This document shows, piece after piece, positions 7,357 through 16,033 of a stretch of 64,000 nucleotides of DNA. This stretch comes from an uncultured Pelagibacteraceae bacterium (GTDB lineage Bacteria; Pseudomonadota; Alphaproteobacteria; Pelagibacterales; Pelagibacteraceae): assembly GCA_902540275.1 (NCBI GenBank), contig CACBMB010000002.1, forward strand, positions 62,001 to 126,000, given 5' to 3'. The notes below the pieces were generated by a model. The model did not search any database and was not told where the DNA came from. It saw only the letters and a program-made list of their open reading frames with translations. Numbering within the stretch: position 1 is the stretch's first letter; each line of letters opens with the position of its first letter. A program made the translations under genes and the position numbers.

Positions 7357-9138
7357 TTAAACTAAAGAAGGCTGCTTCTTCATATCCTCTTTTTTAATGC
7401 CAGCAACTTTTACAGGCTTTTTCATTGCATCTCTTCTAAAAGGTTCTCCAAGTTCTTGATTAAGAATTACTTCAATAAATGTTGTAATACCTTTCTTTTG
7501 ATCTTCACAAGATTTTTTAATTGCTGTAGTTGTCTCTTCCATTGTTTTAACGGTAACTCCTTTCAAACCACATGCATCGGCTACTTTTGCATAGCTTAAT
7601 TCTGGATCTAGCTCTGTTCCAACAAAATTATTATCGAACCAAAGAGTCGTGTTTCTTTTTTCTGCACCCCATTGATAATTTCTAAAAATTACCATTGTAA
7701 TTGCTGGCCACTCTTCTCTTGCACAAGAACTCATCTCGTTCATGCTAATTCCAAATGCACCATCACCTGCAAAACCAATTACTGGAGTATTAGGACATCC
7801 AATCTTTGCTCCCAAGATTGATGGGAAACCATAACCACATGGTCCGAATAAACCTGGCGCTAAATATTTTCTAGGTTTTTCAAAAGTTGGATATGCATTT
7901 CCAATAGCACAATTATTTCCAATATCACTTGAAATAATTACATCTTCTGGCATACCAGCTTGAATTGCTCTCCACGCTTGTCTTGGTGACATTCTGTCTT
8001 TATCTCTCTCTCTTGCTTCCTTATTCCAAACCGTTCCTTCATCATCATCTTCATGGTCTAAACTAGATAATTTTTGTAACCATGCTGATTTTGTTTGATG
8101 AATTAAGTCTTTTCTTTTTTGTCTATCAGTATCTCCAGCAGTTGAAGATAATTTTTCTAAAATCTGAGACGCCACCAACTTCGCATCTCCACTTATACCG
8201 ACTGTAACTTTTTTTGTAAGACCAATTCTATCTGGATTCATATCAACCTGAATAATGCTTGCTTTCTTTGGCCAGTAATCAATTCCATATCCTGGAAGTG
8301 TAGAAAAAGGATTTAACCTTGTTCCTAAAGCTAAAACAACATCAGCTTTCGAAATAAGTTCCATTGCAGCTTTTGATCCATTATAACCTAATGGTCCAAC
8401 AGCTAATGGATGACTACCTGGAAAACTATCATTATGTTGATAACCAGAACAAACTGGCGAGTCTAATTTTTCTGCAAGTTTTTTAGTTTCGTCGATTGCA
8501 CCACCAATGACTACTCCTGCTCCTGATAAAATTACTGGGAACTTAGCATCTGATAAAAGTTTTGCAGCTTTGTTAATTGCTTCAGCTCCTCCGCCTTGTC
8601 TCTCTAGTCTTACAATTGGAGGTAAATCAATATCAATTACTTGTGTCCAATAATCTCTAGGTACATTTATTTGAGCAGGTGCTGAACCTCTAATAGCTTT
8701 TTCAATAACTCTATTTAAAACCTCTGCCATTCTTGATGGGTCTCTTACTTCTTCTTGATAACAAACCATATCTTTAAATAAGTTCATTTGCTCAACTTCT
8801 TGAAAACCACCTTGACCCATAGTTTTATTTGCAGCTTGAGGAGTAACTAATAATAAAGGAGTATGATTCCAATAAGCAGTTTTAATTGGAGTAACTAATC
8901 CAGTAATCCCAGGTCCATTTTGTGCAATGACCATTGACATTTTACCTGTAGATCTAGTGTAACCATCAGCTATTAATCCACCATTTGTTTCATGAGCAAC
9001 ATCCCAGAATGTAATTCCAGCATCTGGAAAAATATCTGATATAGGCATGAACGCAGATCCTATAATTCCAAAAGCATGTTCAATACCGTGCATTTGTAAA
9101 ACTTTTACAAAAGCTTCTTCTGTTGTCATTTTTGTCAT
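7357..9138 (-). CDS. xsc: Sulfoacetaldehyde acetyltransferase
   Basis: A 593-residue thiamine-diphosphate enzyme that converts sulfoacetaldehyde plus phosphate to acetyl phosphate and sulfite in the cytoplasm, the central desulfonation step for taurine and isethionate. The N-terminal PYR domain has GIIGSAFMPISDIFPD and the glutamate region AHETNGGLIADGY. The C-terminal PP domain carries the TPP-binding GDGAFGISMNE...N segment near residue 465. Length matches characterised Xsc. ATG at 9138 has AAAGG about 9 nt upstream, which supports it over the second Met. It is divergent to suyAB across a 114-bp regulatory gap, so C2 and C3 sulfonate pathways are co-located. Confidence 0.93.
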   Translation of the reverse strand: MTKMTTEEAFVKVLQMHGIEHAFGIIGSAFMPISDIFPDAGITFWDVAHETNGGLIADGYTRSTGKMSMVIAQNGPGITGLVTPIKTAYWNHTPLLLVTPQAANKTMGQGGFQEVEQMNLFKDMVCYQEEVRDPSRMAEVLNRVIEKAIRGSAPAQINVPRDYWTQVIDIDLPPIVRLERQGGGAEAINKAAKLLSDAKFPVILSGAGVVIGGAIDETKKLAEKLDSPVCSGYQHNDSFPGSHPLAVGPLGYNGSKAAMELISKADVVLALGTRLNPFSTLPGYGIDYWPKKASIIQVDMNPDRIGLTKKVTVGISGDAKLVASQILEKLSSTAGDTDRQKRKDLIHQTKSAWLQKLSSLDHEDDDEGTVWNKEARERDKDRMSPRQAWRAIQAGMPEDVIISSDIGNNCAIGNAYPTFEKPRKYLAPGLFGPCGYGFPSILGAKIGCPNTPVIGFAGDGAFGISMNEMSSCAREEWPAITMVIFRNYQWGAEKRNTTLWFDNNFVGTELDPELSYAKVADACGLKGVTVKTMEETTTAIKKSCEDQKKGITTFIEVILNQELGEPFRRDAMKKPVKVAGIKKEDMKKQPSLV

Positions 9139-9185
9139 TAATAGAACCTTTCTAAATTAGTAATGAATAATTTTTTAAAAACTAA

Positions 9186-9213
9186 TTGTTAATTTTTGCG
9201 ATTAATATATAAG
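9186..9213 (+). promoter_or_regulatory. Candidate promoter for suyAB
   Basis: In the xsc/suyA divergent spacer, TTGTTA (9186-9191) and TATAAG (9208-9213) are separated by 16 bp, about 40 bp before the suyA ATG. This fits a sigma-70-type promoter. In DNA this AT-rich such matches occur by chance, so confidence is modest. Confidence 0.4.
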
Positions 9214-9252
9214 ATTTTAGAAAATTCAAACAAACAAATCGACACTATATAT

Positions 9253-9537
9253 ATGGCAACAGATATAATAATCCACGACCAAAAAGACAACGTGGGTGTA
9301 GTTGTTATTGAAAAAATCACTCCAAAACAAGACTGTAAATGCTGGATTATGGAAAATGATACTTCTACAAACATTCAATCAATGGACGAAATCCCTTTAG
9401 GACATAAAATAGCTATGGTTGATCTTAAAGAAGGAGATACAATTCTTAAATATGGTCATGATATTGGTAAAGTTGTAAAATCAATAAAAAAAGGTGAACA
9501 TGTACACGTTCACAATGTTAAAACAAAGAAGTGGTAA
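9253..9537 (+). CDS. suyA: Sulfolactate sulfo-lyase, small (alpha) subunit
   Basis: A 94-residue SAF-domain protein of the UxaA/altronate-dehydratase N-terminal family. The start [18 protein letters not shown] and the glycine-rich [14 protein letters not shown] and [11 protein letters not shown] segments are characteristic. With SuyB it cleaves (2R)-3-sulfolactate to pyruvate and sulfite. An in-frame extension reaches back to 9196, but ATG at 9253 gives the normal family start. It is followed after 4 nt by suyB, and the pair next to xsc makes the sulfonate assignment much stronger than a generic altronate dehydratase call. Confidence 0.85.
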   Translation: MATDIIIHDQKDNVGVVVIEKITPKQDCKCWIMENDTSTNIQSMDEIPLGHKIAMVDLKEGDTILKYGHDIGKVVKSIKKGEHVHVHNVKTKKW

Positions 9538-9541
9538 TGAT

Positions 9542-10708
9542 ATGGAAATTCCAAAAAGTTTTTTAGGCTACAAGAGAGAAAATGGAAGAGCAGGAACAAG
9601 AAACCATGTAATTATTCTTCCAGTAGACGATATATCAAATGCATGTGCTGAGGCAGTAGCAAATAATATTAAAGGTACAATAGCTCTTCCTCATTCATAT
9701 GGAAGGCTTCAATTTGGAGCAGATCTTGAATTACATTTTAGAACTATGATTGGAACTGGAAGTAATCCAAATGTTGCTGCAGTAATAGTAATAGGTATTG
9801 AGCCTAAGTGGACTAAAAAAATTGTTGATGGAATTGCTAAAACTGGAAAACCTGTTGAAGGATTTCACATTGAACGTACAGGTGATATTGGGACAGTAAT
9901 GAAAGCATCAAAAAAAGCTCAAGAGTTTGTTATGTGGGCATCGGAAAAACAAAGAGAGGAATGTCCTATTAGTGATTTATGGATCTCAGTAAAATGTGGA
10001 GAGTCTGATACAACATCAGGTTTAGCTGCTAATCCTACAGTAGGTAATTTGATGGATAAACTTGAACCATTGGGGGTTCATTTATGTTTTGGTGAAACTT
10101 CAGAACTTACTGGAGCTGAAAAAGTATGTGCAACTAGAGGAGCAACCAAAGAAGCCTCAGATAAATTTATGAAGACTTGGAATGCCTATAACGACTTTAT
10201 TTTAAAGGAAGCAACAGATGATCTTTCTGAAAGTCAACCAACTGCAGGAAATATCGCAGGTGGTTTAACTACTATTGAAGAAAAAGCATTTGGAAATTTT
10301 CAAAAAATTGGAAACTGTAAATTTGTTGATGTTTTAGAACCTGCAGAAGAGCCAAAAAAAGGAAAAGGCCTATATTTTATGGATACTTCTTCAGCAGCAG
10401 CAGAATGTGTAACTTTACAAGCTGCAGCTGGTTTTAATATTCATCTTTTTCCTACTGGCCAAGGAAACATTGTAGGTAATCCTATTGAACCAGTTATAAA
10501 ATTAACTGCAAACCCTCTGACAGTAAAAGGGATGGGTGAACACATTGATTGTGATGTCTCTAAAATTCTTTCACGAGAAATGAACATGTCTCAAGCTGGG
10601 GATAAACTTATTGAAACTACTTTAAAAGTTGCCAATGGAAGGTTGACTTGTGCTGAAGCCTTGGGTCATAGAGAGTTTGTAATGACCAAACTTTATAGAA
10701 GTGCTTAA
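9542..10708 (+). CDS. suyB: Sulfolactate sulfo-lyase, large (beta) subunit
   Basis: A 388-residue protein of the UxaA C-terminal/galactarate dehydratase family. It opens with [17 protein letters not shown], the family's signature RxxGRxGxRN region, and has [20 protein letters not shown] near residue 145, a conserved iron- and substrate-binding region with a cysteine. With SuyA it releases sulfite from sulfolactate, feeding pyruvate to central metabolism. An in-frame extension overlaps suyA from 9494, but ATG at 9542 directly follows the suyA stop and matches the family start. It converges with the sulfite exporter gene with a 4-bp gap. Confidence 0.85.
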   Translation: MEIPKSFLGYKRENGRAGTRNHVIILPVDDISNACAEAVANNIKGTIALPHSYGRLQFGADLELHFRTMIGTGSNPNVAAVIVIGIEPKWTKKIVDGIAKTGKPVEGFHIERTGDIGTVMKASKKAQEFVMWASEKQREECPISDLWISVKCGESDTTSGLAANPTVGNLMDKLEPLGVHLCFGETSELTGAEKVCATRGATKEASDKFMKTWNAYNDFILKEATDDLSESQPTAGNIAGGLTTIEEKAFGNFQKIGNCKFVDVLEPAEEPKKGKGLYFMDTSSAAAECVTLQAAAGFNIHLFPTGQGNIVGNPIEPVIKLTANPLTVKGMGEHIDCDVSKILSREMNMSQAGDKLIETTLKVANGRLTCAEALGHREFVMTKLYRSA

Positions 10709-10712
10709 ATAA

Positions 10713-11798
10713 TTATTTAGCTGGTTTCATAAAATATTTTTTTCGAAATTTAGAAATAGCTCTTCTAACAAAAGCAGCTCCAATTCCTAAAAAAACTGCA
10801 AACATAATTGAAAATAGTCCATAAAAGAATGGCATATCTTTTGAAAAATCTTTTATAAAACTTGAAAAGAAATTTAAATCTTGAGTTTCTGTTAAAGTTT
10901 TTCCATTTTTAATTTCCTCTGCAAAAAATGTGTCATAAGCAATCGCAATACCAACTATTAATAATAAAATTGCAAGCAATGCTTTTAAACCTGAACTATC
11001 AATTTGTTCTCCAACTTTTTGACCCACTTGAACTCCAATAATTGAACCAACTACTAGTAGTAAAACTAACATTAAATCTATTGAACCATAATTTATTGAA
11101 TGTAAAAATGTAACTATTACACTAACAAAGATTGTGACAAACAAAGATGTTCCTGGGACTAATCTTGTAGGCATCTTAATTATATAGATCATTGCAGGAA
11201 CTAAAATAAAAGCTCCACCAATCCCCATGATTGCAGCAATAAAACCAACAATTAATCCAATTATGATAGGTGTGAAAATACTTTCATATAACTTCGATTT
11301 TGGAAATCTCATTCTAAATGGAAGACCATGAATCCAATAATGAACATGTAATTTTTTTTTCTCTACAACATTTTTTTTTGCTTTGTCAATTTCGCCAAGA
11401 CTTTCTACCAACATTAATGTACCGATTATTGCTAAAATATACATATACGCTAAAGAAATAACTGTATCTATTTTACCTATACCTTTGAAATATGTGAAAG
11501 TATAAATACCAAGAGCGGTTCCAATCGAACCACCAATTACAATCATTAAGCCCATCTTGTAATCCAAAGTATTTTTTAACCAATGAGTAGTAGATCCTGA
11601 TACTGAAGTTGCTAAGATATTATTAGCTTCATTAGCAACAGCATATGCTGGAGGGACTCCCATAAAAATTAAAAATGGTGTCATTAAAAATCCTCCTCCT
11701 ACACCAAATAAACCTGAGAGAACTCCAACTATTGCGCTTAATAAAAGTATTTCTACTGGATTAATAAAAACTTGGGCTATAGGTAAAAAAACTTCCAT
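10713..11798 (-). CDS. tauE: TauE/SafE-family sulfite exporter
   Basis: A 361-residue inner-membrane permease of the TSUP (TauE/SafE) family with about eight to nine membrane segments and internal duplication: GVLSGLFGVGGGFLMTP near residue 25 and FIAAIMGIGGAFILVPAM near residue 187 are the paired family motifs. In sulfonate-degrading bacteria these proteins export sulfite or sulfoacetate. Here it lies between the sulfite-producing xsc/suyAB and the sulfite-oxidising aprBA, so sulfite export is the best reading. ATG at 11798. It is followed upstream by a tiny membrane gene on the same strand. Confidence 0.85.
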   Translation of the reverse strand: MEVFLPIAQVFINPVEILLLSAIVGVLSGLFGVGGGFLMTPFLIFMGVPPAYAVANEANNILATSVSGSTTHWLKNTLDYKMGLMIVIGGSIGTALGIYTFTYFKGIGKIDTVISLAYMYILAIIGTLMLVESLGEIDKAKKNVVEKKKLHVHYWIHGLPFRMRFPKSKLYESIFTPIIIGLIVGFIAAIMGIGGAFILVPAMIYIIKMPTRLVPGTSLFVTIFVSVIVTFLHSINYGSIDLMLVLLLVVGSIIGVQVGQKVGEQIDSSGLKALLAILLLIVGIAIAYDTFFAEEIKNGKTLTETQDLNFFSSFIKDFSKDMPFFYGLFSIMFAVFLGIGAAFVRRAISKFRKKYFMKPAK

Positions 11799-11825
11799 CT
11801 AAATAAAAAAACTCTTTTAAAAAAA

Positions 11826-11960
11826 TTACTTTATAGTCAAAAAAGTTCCAACTAAGATTACACCCCAACAAGCAGCAATTGCAGAAAAAATCCCAGTTTT
11901 TATTAAAGTTGTTTTTTTATCTTTTATATTTTGAGGAATTTTTATTTTTGAAAAGTGCAT
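11826..11960 (-). CDS. 44-residue single-span membrane protein
   Basis: Translating the minus strand of the gap between tauE and the NTF2-like gene gives a 44-codon frame from ATG 11960 to TAA 11826. It has a basic N-terminal tail (MHFSKIKIPQNIKDKKTTL) and one hydrophobic helix with Cys and Trp (FSAIAACWGVILVGTFLTI), ending in lysine. It lies 27 bp upstream of tauE on the same strand, so it could be a small subunit of the exporter or of the AprM complex. No family recognised. The positive-inside layout of tail and helix argues for a real gene. Confidence 0.6.
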   Translation of the reverse strand: MHFSKIKIPQNIKDKKTTLIKTGIFSAIAACWGVILVGTFLTIK

Positions 11961-12004
11961 CTATATCTTTCAATACACCTAGTGAAAAAATTGTCAAACT
12001 TTAA

Positions 12005-12355
12005 TTAATATATTGTAGCCCCAAAAATCTTGACTTCTCCATCCTCAATTCCAAGAACCAACCTGCCTAAAAACTCTCCTGGTATCTCTTTATTAGTTTG
12101 CTTAATCAATACAGTGATGTGCTCGCCCCTTCTCAATGTTCCAAATGGCTCATAGGTCTCTTTTAAGTTTGTTATGATTTTGTTGTTTGCCCATTGTTTG
12201 CCAAGCTCTACTTCATTAGCTCCAAACAACATTTGTGTAGAAAAATCTCTTGTGAAACCACCATAATCTTTCATATTTGAGGCTTTAACAAGATTTTCCC
12301 AAAAAGGTTTTGCTATTGCAAATATCTCCTCATCTGATTTTGCCAATAGGTCCAT
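12005..12355 (-). CDS. NTF2/SnoaL-like protein downstream of aprA
   Basis: A 116-residue protein with the composition of a cone-shaped NTF2-like fold: an N-terminal helix pair (EEIFAIAKPFWENLVKASNM) followed by strands (GEHITVLIKQ, GEFLGRLVLGIEDGEVKIFGATIY). It begins 17 nt after aprA on the same strand, so it is probably in the apr operon. The role is unknown; a small accessory to the APS reductase or to sulfite handling is possible but unproven. No catalytic residues can be assigned. Confidence 0.65.
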   Translation of the reverse strand: MDLLAKSDEEIFAIAKPFWENLVKASNMKDYGGFTRDFSTQMLFGANEVELGKQWANNKIITNLKETYEPFGTLRRGEHITVLIKQTNKEIPGEFLGRLVLGIEDGEVKIFGATIY

Positions 12356-12372
12356 GAAAGTAATTTAAATAA

Positions 12373-14232
12373 TTAGGATGCCTTCTTCTTTTCTTTTTCA
12401 TCAACAATATGATAAACTGGTACTTTTTCCATCGTAAACTTACCAGTTTTAGGATCACGTCTAGATACTGTTAAACAGTGCCAGTTATCATCATCGAGTT
12501 TCATATGATCACCTCTGTAATAATAACCCGGCCAACGAGTTTCTTCTCTAAATAATGTATGTTCAGTTACACACTGAGAAGTAAGGGCTCTATGTTTTAA
12601 TTCCCAAGCTCTCATTAATTGATGGTAATCTTCAGCGCCTACTTTTTCAAGGTCCTCCTGAAGCCAATCAAGTAATTCAAGAGCTCTTTTTAACATATTG
12701 CCATTAGTCATATAGTTTGAGGTGATACCACCGACATATTCATCCATAATTTTTTGAAGTCTTTGTAAACCTTGTATTGGAGAAATATAACTCGGAGAAA
12801 CAGTACCTCCAGTAATTTCATTTTGAGCAATAGTATAAGTGTCCAAAGGTTTATAAACAGCTTTTTTAAAATCATCACACTGTTTATCTGAAACATTTAT
12901 TCCATCAGCCTTTTTATCTTGAATATATTTAACAGCTGCTTTAGCAGCTAAACGGCCTTCAGTAAATGAACCTGATGAAAACTTATGTGCACTTCCACCA
13001 ACCGTGTCTCCTGCTCCAAAAAGTCCATCAATAGTTAACATTCTGTTATATCCCCAAAAATATTCTGGTGGAGATAAATCTTCTGGACCACTAACCCAAG
13101 CTCCAGAGCATGTAGCATGCGATCCCATTACATAAGGTTCAGACGTAGTTAACTCAGGATTTGTATATTTTGGATCAATGTTTTGTGAAGCCCAAACTAC
13201 AGCTTGTCCAACTGTCATACCTAAAAAATTTTCCCAACCTACAGTTTCTAAATGAGGATCTTGGAATGCTTCCTTTGTTACCATATGAATAGGTCCACCC
13301 CCTGCAGCAACTTCCTGAATAAACGCATGATTTCTTAAACATGTAGGAGTTGGATGATGATCGATATACTCTCCTACTAATTCTTTAGTTTGATCATACC
13401 ATTTTTTCTCATAGTTTTCACCGTTAGCATTTTGCGTATATGTTTTTAAATGTAAAAAGTATGCTCCAACAGGTCCGTAACCATCTTTAAATCTGCATAA
13501 TACAATTCTATTTTCCATTTGAGTCATTTTTGCACCAGCTGCAATAGGTAAAGCATACGCTGATCCATTGCTCCATGGTGCATACCAAGTTCTCCCCATA
13601 CCTTCACCAACAGCTCTAGGTTTAAAAATATGTGATGCTCCACCTGCTGCAACAATTACAGCTTTTGCTCTAAAAACGTGGAAATCTCCAGTTCTCATAT
13701 TAAAACCAACAGCTCCTCCAATTCTATTTTCTTTGGCCTCATCCATCAAAAGATGAGTGACCATTATTCTATTATAAATTTTGTCTGCAGATTTTTTTGC
13801 TGCTTCAGCAACAATTGGTTTATAGCTTTCACCATGAATCATGATTTGCCATTTACCTTCTCTTAAGTATCTTCCAGTTTTTTCATTTTTCATCATTGGA
13901 AGACCCCATTCATCAAACATGTGAACAGTTGAATCTACATGACGAGCCATGTCATATCCTAAATCTTCTCTAACCATTCCCATTAAATCATTTCTGGCAT
14001 ATCTTACATGGTCTTCAGGTTGATTTTCATCCCATTGCATGCCCATATAACAATTAATTGCATATAAACCTTGTGCGACTGCACCACTTCGATCAATGTT
14101 TGCTTTTTCAACACAAACAATTTTTAATTCTCTTCCCCAATGTCTGGCTTCAAATGTTGCTCCTGTGCCAGCCATTCCACCACCAACAACTAATACATCA
14201 CATTCTTCGTAATGTGTTTTGTGCTTAGCCAT
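12373..14232 (-). CDS. aprA: Adenylylsulfate (APS) reductase, alpha subunit
   Basis: A 619-residue flavoprotein of the fumarate reductase/AprA family. The FAD-binding motif is CDVLVVGGGMAGTGATFEA near residues 9-27, and the C-terminal block (TRWPGYYYRGDHMKLDDDNW, residues about 565-585) is diagnostic of AprA. In a sulfite-oxidising cell it joins sulfite and AMP to form APS and passes two electrons to the AprB clusters. The gene starts at an ATG overlapping the aprB stop by 1 nt (TAATG), so the two are translationally coupled. No sulfate adenylyltransferase gene lies in the window, so the ATP-yielding step must be elsewhere or absent. Confidence 0.95.
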   Translation of the reverse strand: MAKHKTHYEECDVLVVGGGMAGTGATFEARHWGRELKIVCVEKANIDRSGAVAQGLYAINCYMGMQWDENQPEDHVRYARNDLMGMVREDLGYDMARHVDSTVHMFDEWGLPMMKNEKTGRYLREGKWQIMIHGESYKPIVAEAAKKSADKIYNRIMVTHLLMDEAKENRIGGAVGFNMRTGDFHVFRAKAVIVAAGGASHIFKPRAVGEGMGRTWYAPWSNGSAYALPIAAGAKMTQMENRIVLCRFKDGYGPVGAYFLHLKTYTQNANGENYEKKWYDQTKELVGEYIDHHPTPTCLRNHAFIQEVAAGGGPIHMVTKEAFQDPHLETVGWENFLGMTVGQAVVWASQNIDPKYTNPELTTSEPYVMGSHATCSGAWVSGPEDLSPPEYFWGYNRMLTIDGLFGAGDTVGGSAHKFSSGSFTEGRLAAKAAVKYIQDKKADGINVSDKQCDDFKKAVYKPLDTYTIAQNEITGGTVSPSYISPIQGLQRLQKIMDEYVGGITSNYMTNGNMLKRALELLDWLQEDLEKVGAEDYHQLMRAWELKHRALTSQCVTEHTLFREETRWPGYYYRGDHMKLDDDNWHCLTVSRRDPKTGKFTMEKVPVYHIVDEKEKKKAS

Positions 14233-14702
14233 TAATAATAAACCCCTTTTTTAAAAGAATCTTTAGGTACTGATGGTAGTTCTTTTTTTGTATTTAAGCC
14301 CTCTGGCTCACTATATAATATTTGAGAATTTATTTCCCCTTGATTAGGCGTATCACCATCAGCAAGTTTAGGAATAAATTTACCCCAAGGTTTTGTTGTA
14401 ATCGGCGAGACAAAATTTTTCTCTGTTCCATTTCTAAATTTTATCTTCCAAGAAATGGTTCCTTTTTCTTCTTCTCTTCTAACTCTCACGCTGTGTCCCA
14501 TCGGAGCAAAATCGGCATAACCTCTCACATCAATCGCATGATTAGGACACGCTTTTACACACGAATAACATTCCCAACAAAAATTCGGTTCAATATTTTT
14601 TGCTCTTCTTATATTTTCATCAATGTGCATGATGTCTGATGGACATATATCCACACAATGACCACAACCATCACATCTTGTCATGTATACAAAAGTTGAC
14701 AT
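14232..14702 (-). CDS. aprB: Adenylylsulfate (APS) reductase, beta subunit
   Basis: A 156-residue iron-sulfur protein. Two [4Fe-4S] clusters are encoded near the N-terminus: RCDGCGHCVDICPSD (C9-C20 region) and CWECYSCVKACPNHAID (residues about 42-58). After the ferredoxin domain comes the AprB-specific tail that wraps round AprA (GTISWKIKFRNGTEKNF and later). It carries electrons from the AprA flavin towards the membrane. It lies 33 nt after aprM and overlaps aprA by 1 nt. Confidence 0.95.
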   Translation of the reverse strand: MSTFVYMTRCDGCGHCVDICPSDIMHIDENIRRAKNIEPNFCWECYSCVKACPNHAIDVRGYADFAPMGHSVRVRREEEKGTISWKIKFRNGTEKNFVSPITTKPWGKFIPKLADGDTPNQGEINSQILYSEPEGLNTKKELPSVPKDSFKKGVYY

Positions 14703-14735
14703 AATTTTTATTTTTCTCCTTTTTCTAATAACATA

Positions 14736-15530
14736 TTAATAATGTTTTGGCTCTTCTCTTTTTATACCTAGGCCAAATTGTTCAGGAGCATCAGCTGGTG
14801 GAGGTAAATTATCCCTAGATCCATCCGCCTCTGCTAAATTTTTTTGAATAGCTGCTCCTGGTTTATAAAACATGTGTGCAAATTTTGACCAATAAACACC
14901 TCCAAACAAAATCAAATTGGATGCAACAAATAAAGTTAAAAATAAATAAGATAAACCGGTTTGCCCATTAAATTGAGTAAATGACCAAGCTAACCCAAAA
15001 GTTGAACAGGCAAGTAATGCTAAAACAAATAAATCGGCTTTAATGATTCTATACCAAGGATGAGCCTCTGCAGATACATCAACCCTTAAAAAAAACCAAA
15101 ACCAATATCCTCCTAGGCAAGTTAGTATTGCTCCTGCATGCCAAATTATTGACCAAGTTTGAGAACTTGGTTTATCAGCACCTGTATAACAAAAAACTAA
15201 AATAGCTGAAGACACCCAAAATAAAATTGTTCCATACATTCCAAGAACATGTGCAAGTCTTCTTTTACCAAAACCTAATTCAGAAGTTGTACCAATATCA
15301 ACAACTGTTGTTTTAGCAATAACAGAAACTTTTTCTCCAACACCTAATTTTTTAGTTGCTGAAAGTTTTGCTTTTTTTGCATTATTTAGAAAATATGTAA
15401 GATTTTTATGATGTATCATTTGAATAATTGTTCCAACAGCAATCAATAAAATCATTGCAATAACAAAAGATTGCATTGCAAATGGTGAAATTGTTTCTGA
15501 TAAAATTGAAAAGGGATTATTACTTAACAT
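14736..15530 (-). CDS. aprM: APS reductase membrane anchor subunit
   Basis: A 264-residue inner-membrane protein with about five membrane helices and conserved histidines placed like heme b ligands of NarI/DsrM-type subunits (RLAHVLGMYG, IIWHAGAILTCLGGY, FAHMFYKPG). The C-terminal 40 residues are soluble and proline-rich. It is first in the aprMBA operon. In bacteria with AprM this protein is thought to link AprBA to the quinone pool in place of the QmoABC complex; that is known of the family, not shown by this sequence. Confidence 0.85.
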   Translation of the reverse strand: MLSNNPFSILSETISPFAMQSFVIAMILLIAVGTIIQMIHHKNLTYFLNNAKKAKLSATKKLGVGEKVSVIAKTTVVDIGTTSELGFGKRRLAHVLGMYGTILFWVSSAILVFCYTGADKPSSQTWSIIWHAGAILTCLGGYWFWFFLRVDVSAEAHPWYRIIKADLFVLALLACSTFGLAWSFTQFNGQTGLSYLFLTLFVASNLILFGGVYWSKFAHMFYKPGAAIQKNLAEADGSRDNLPPPADAPEQFGLGIKREEPKHY

Positions 15531-15577
15531 TTCCGCCTTTAGTTAATTTTGAATTAATTTTTTTATTTTTATATATA

Positions 15578-15612
15578 GTTGAATTAATAGTTCAACCTCA
15601 AACTCTGGTCAA
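15578..15612 (-). promoter_or_regulatory. Promoter with palindromic operator upstream of aprMBA
   Basis: On the minus strand TTGACC (15607-15612) and TATTAA (15584-15589) are separated by exactly 17 bp, a strong sigma-70-type match about 50 bp before the aprM ATG. A perfect inverted repeat GTTGAA-N7-TTCAAC (15578-15596) covers the -10 element. A repressor dimer bound there would block transcription of aprMBA and the genes behind it. The promoter and palindrome are seen; the regulator and signal (sulfite or a sulfonate) are inferred. Confidence 0.6.
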
Positions 15613-15630
15613 TTTGTCTTTAATAACAGC

Positions 15631-16029
15631 CTATTTCTTTCTTTTATAATATTGTTTATTAGGTATCACTGACCTAACTCCACCTTGAGGATTCTCAACA
15701 TCACCTTCTCTTCTAGGAATCAGATGAAAGTGACAATGTAATATGGACTGACCAGATGTTTTTCCAATATTTGTGCCTAGATTGAAACCCTTAACTGATT
15801 TATCTTTAAAAATTATTTCATCTTTAACAGTTTTTATTAATTCATCACATGCAATTAACTCATCTTTTGATAATTCAAAATAATCTTTAATATGTCTTTT
15901 TGGAATAATTAGACAATGAAAATCTGAGACTGGATATGAGTCGTAACTTGCATAAGCTAAATTATTTTCATGTGCACACCCACTCTCCTTAATGTTGCAA
16001 AATAAACAAGGGTTATTTGGATCTTTCAT
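15631..16029 (-). CDS. HIT-family nucleotide hydrolase/transferase
   Basis: A 132-residue HIT-domain protein. The catalytic histidine triad is HCHFHLIPRR near residue 98, and N-terminal CLFCNIKESGCAHEN has three cysteines and a histidine that could bind zinc as in Hint/GalT-like members. Family members cleave dinucleoside polyphosphates or nucleotide phosphoramidates. It is the last gene of the metC-MFS-pabBAC run, 4 nt after pabC. The exact substrate is not visible. Confidence 0.8.
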   Translation of the reverse strand: MKDPNNPCLFCNIKESGCAHENNLAYASYDSYPVSDFHCLIIPKRHIKDYFELSKDELIACDELIKTVKDEIIFKDKSVKGFNLGTNIGKTSGQSILHCHFHLIPRREGDVENPQGGVRSVIPNKQYYKRKK

Positions 16030-16033
16030 CTAT

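Noticed and set aside
9189-9374. Minus-strand open frame of 61 residues
   Set aside because: It is antisense to suyA and to the suyA/xsc spacer and has no ribosome site or family.
14322-14639. Plus-strand open frame of 105 residues
   Set aside because: It lies wholly antisense to aprB, whose ferredoxin cysteines show which strand codes.
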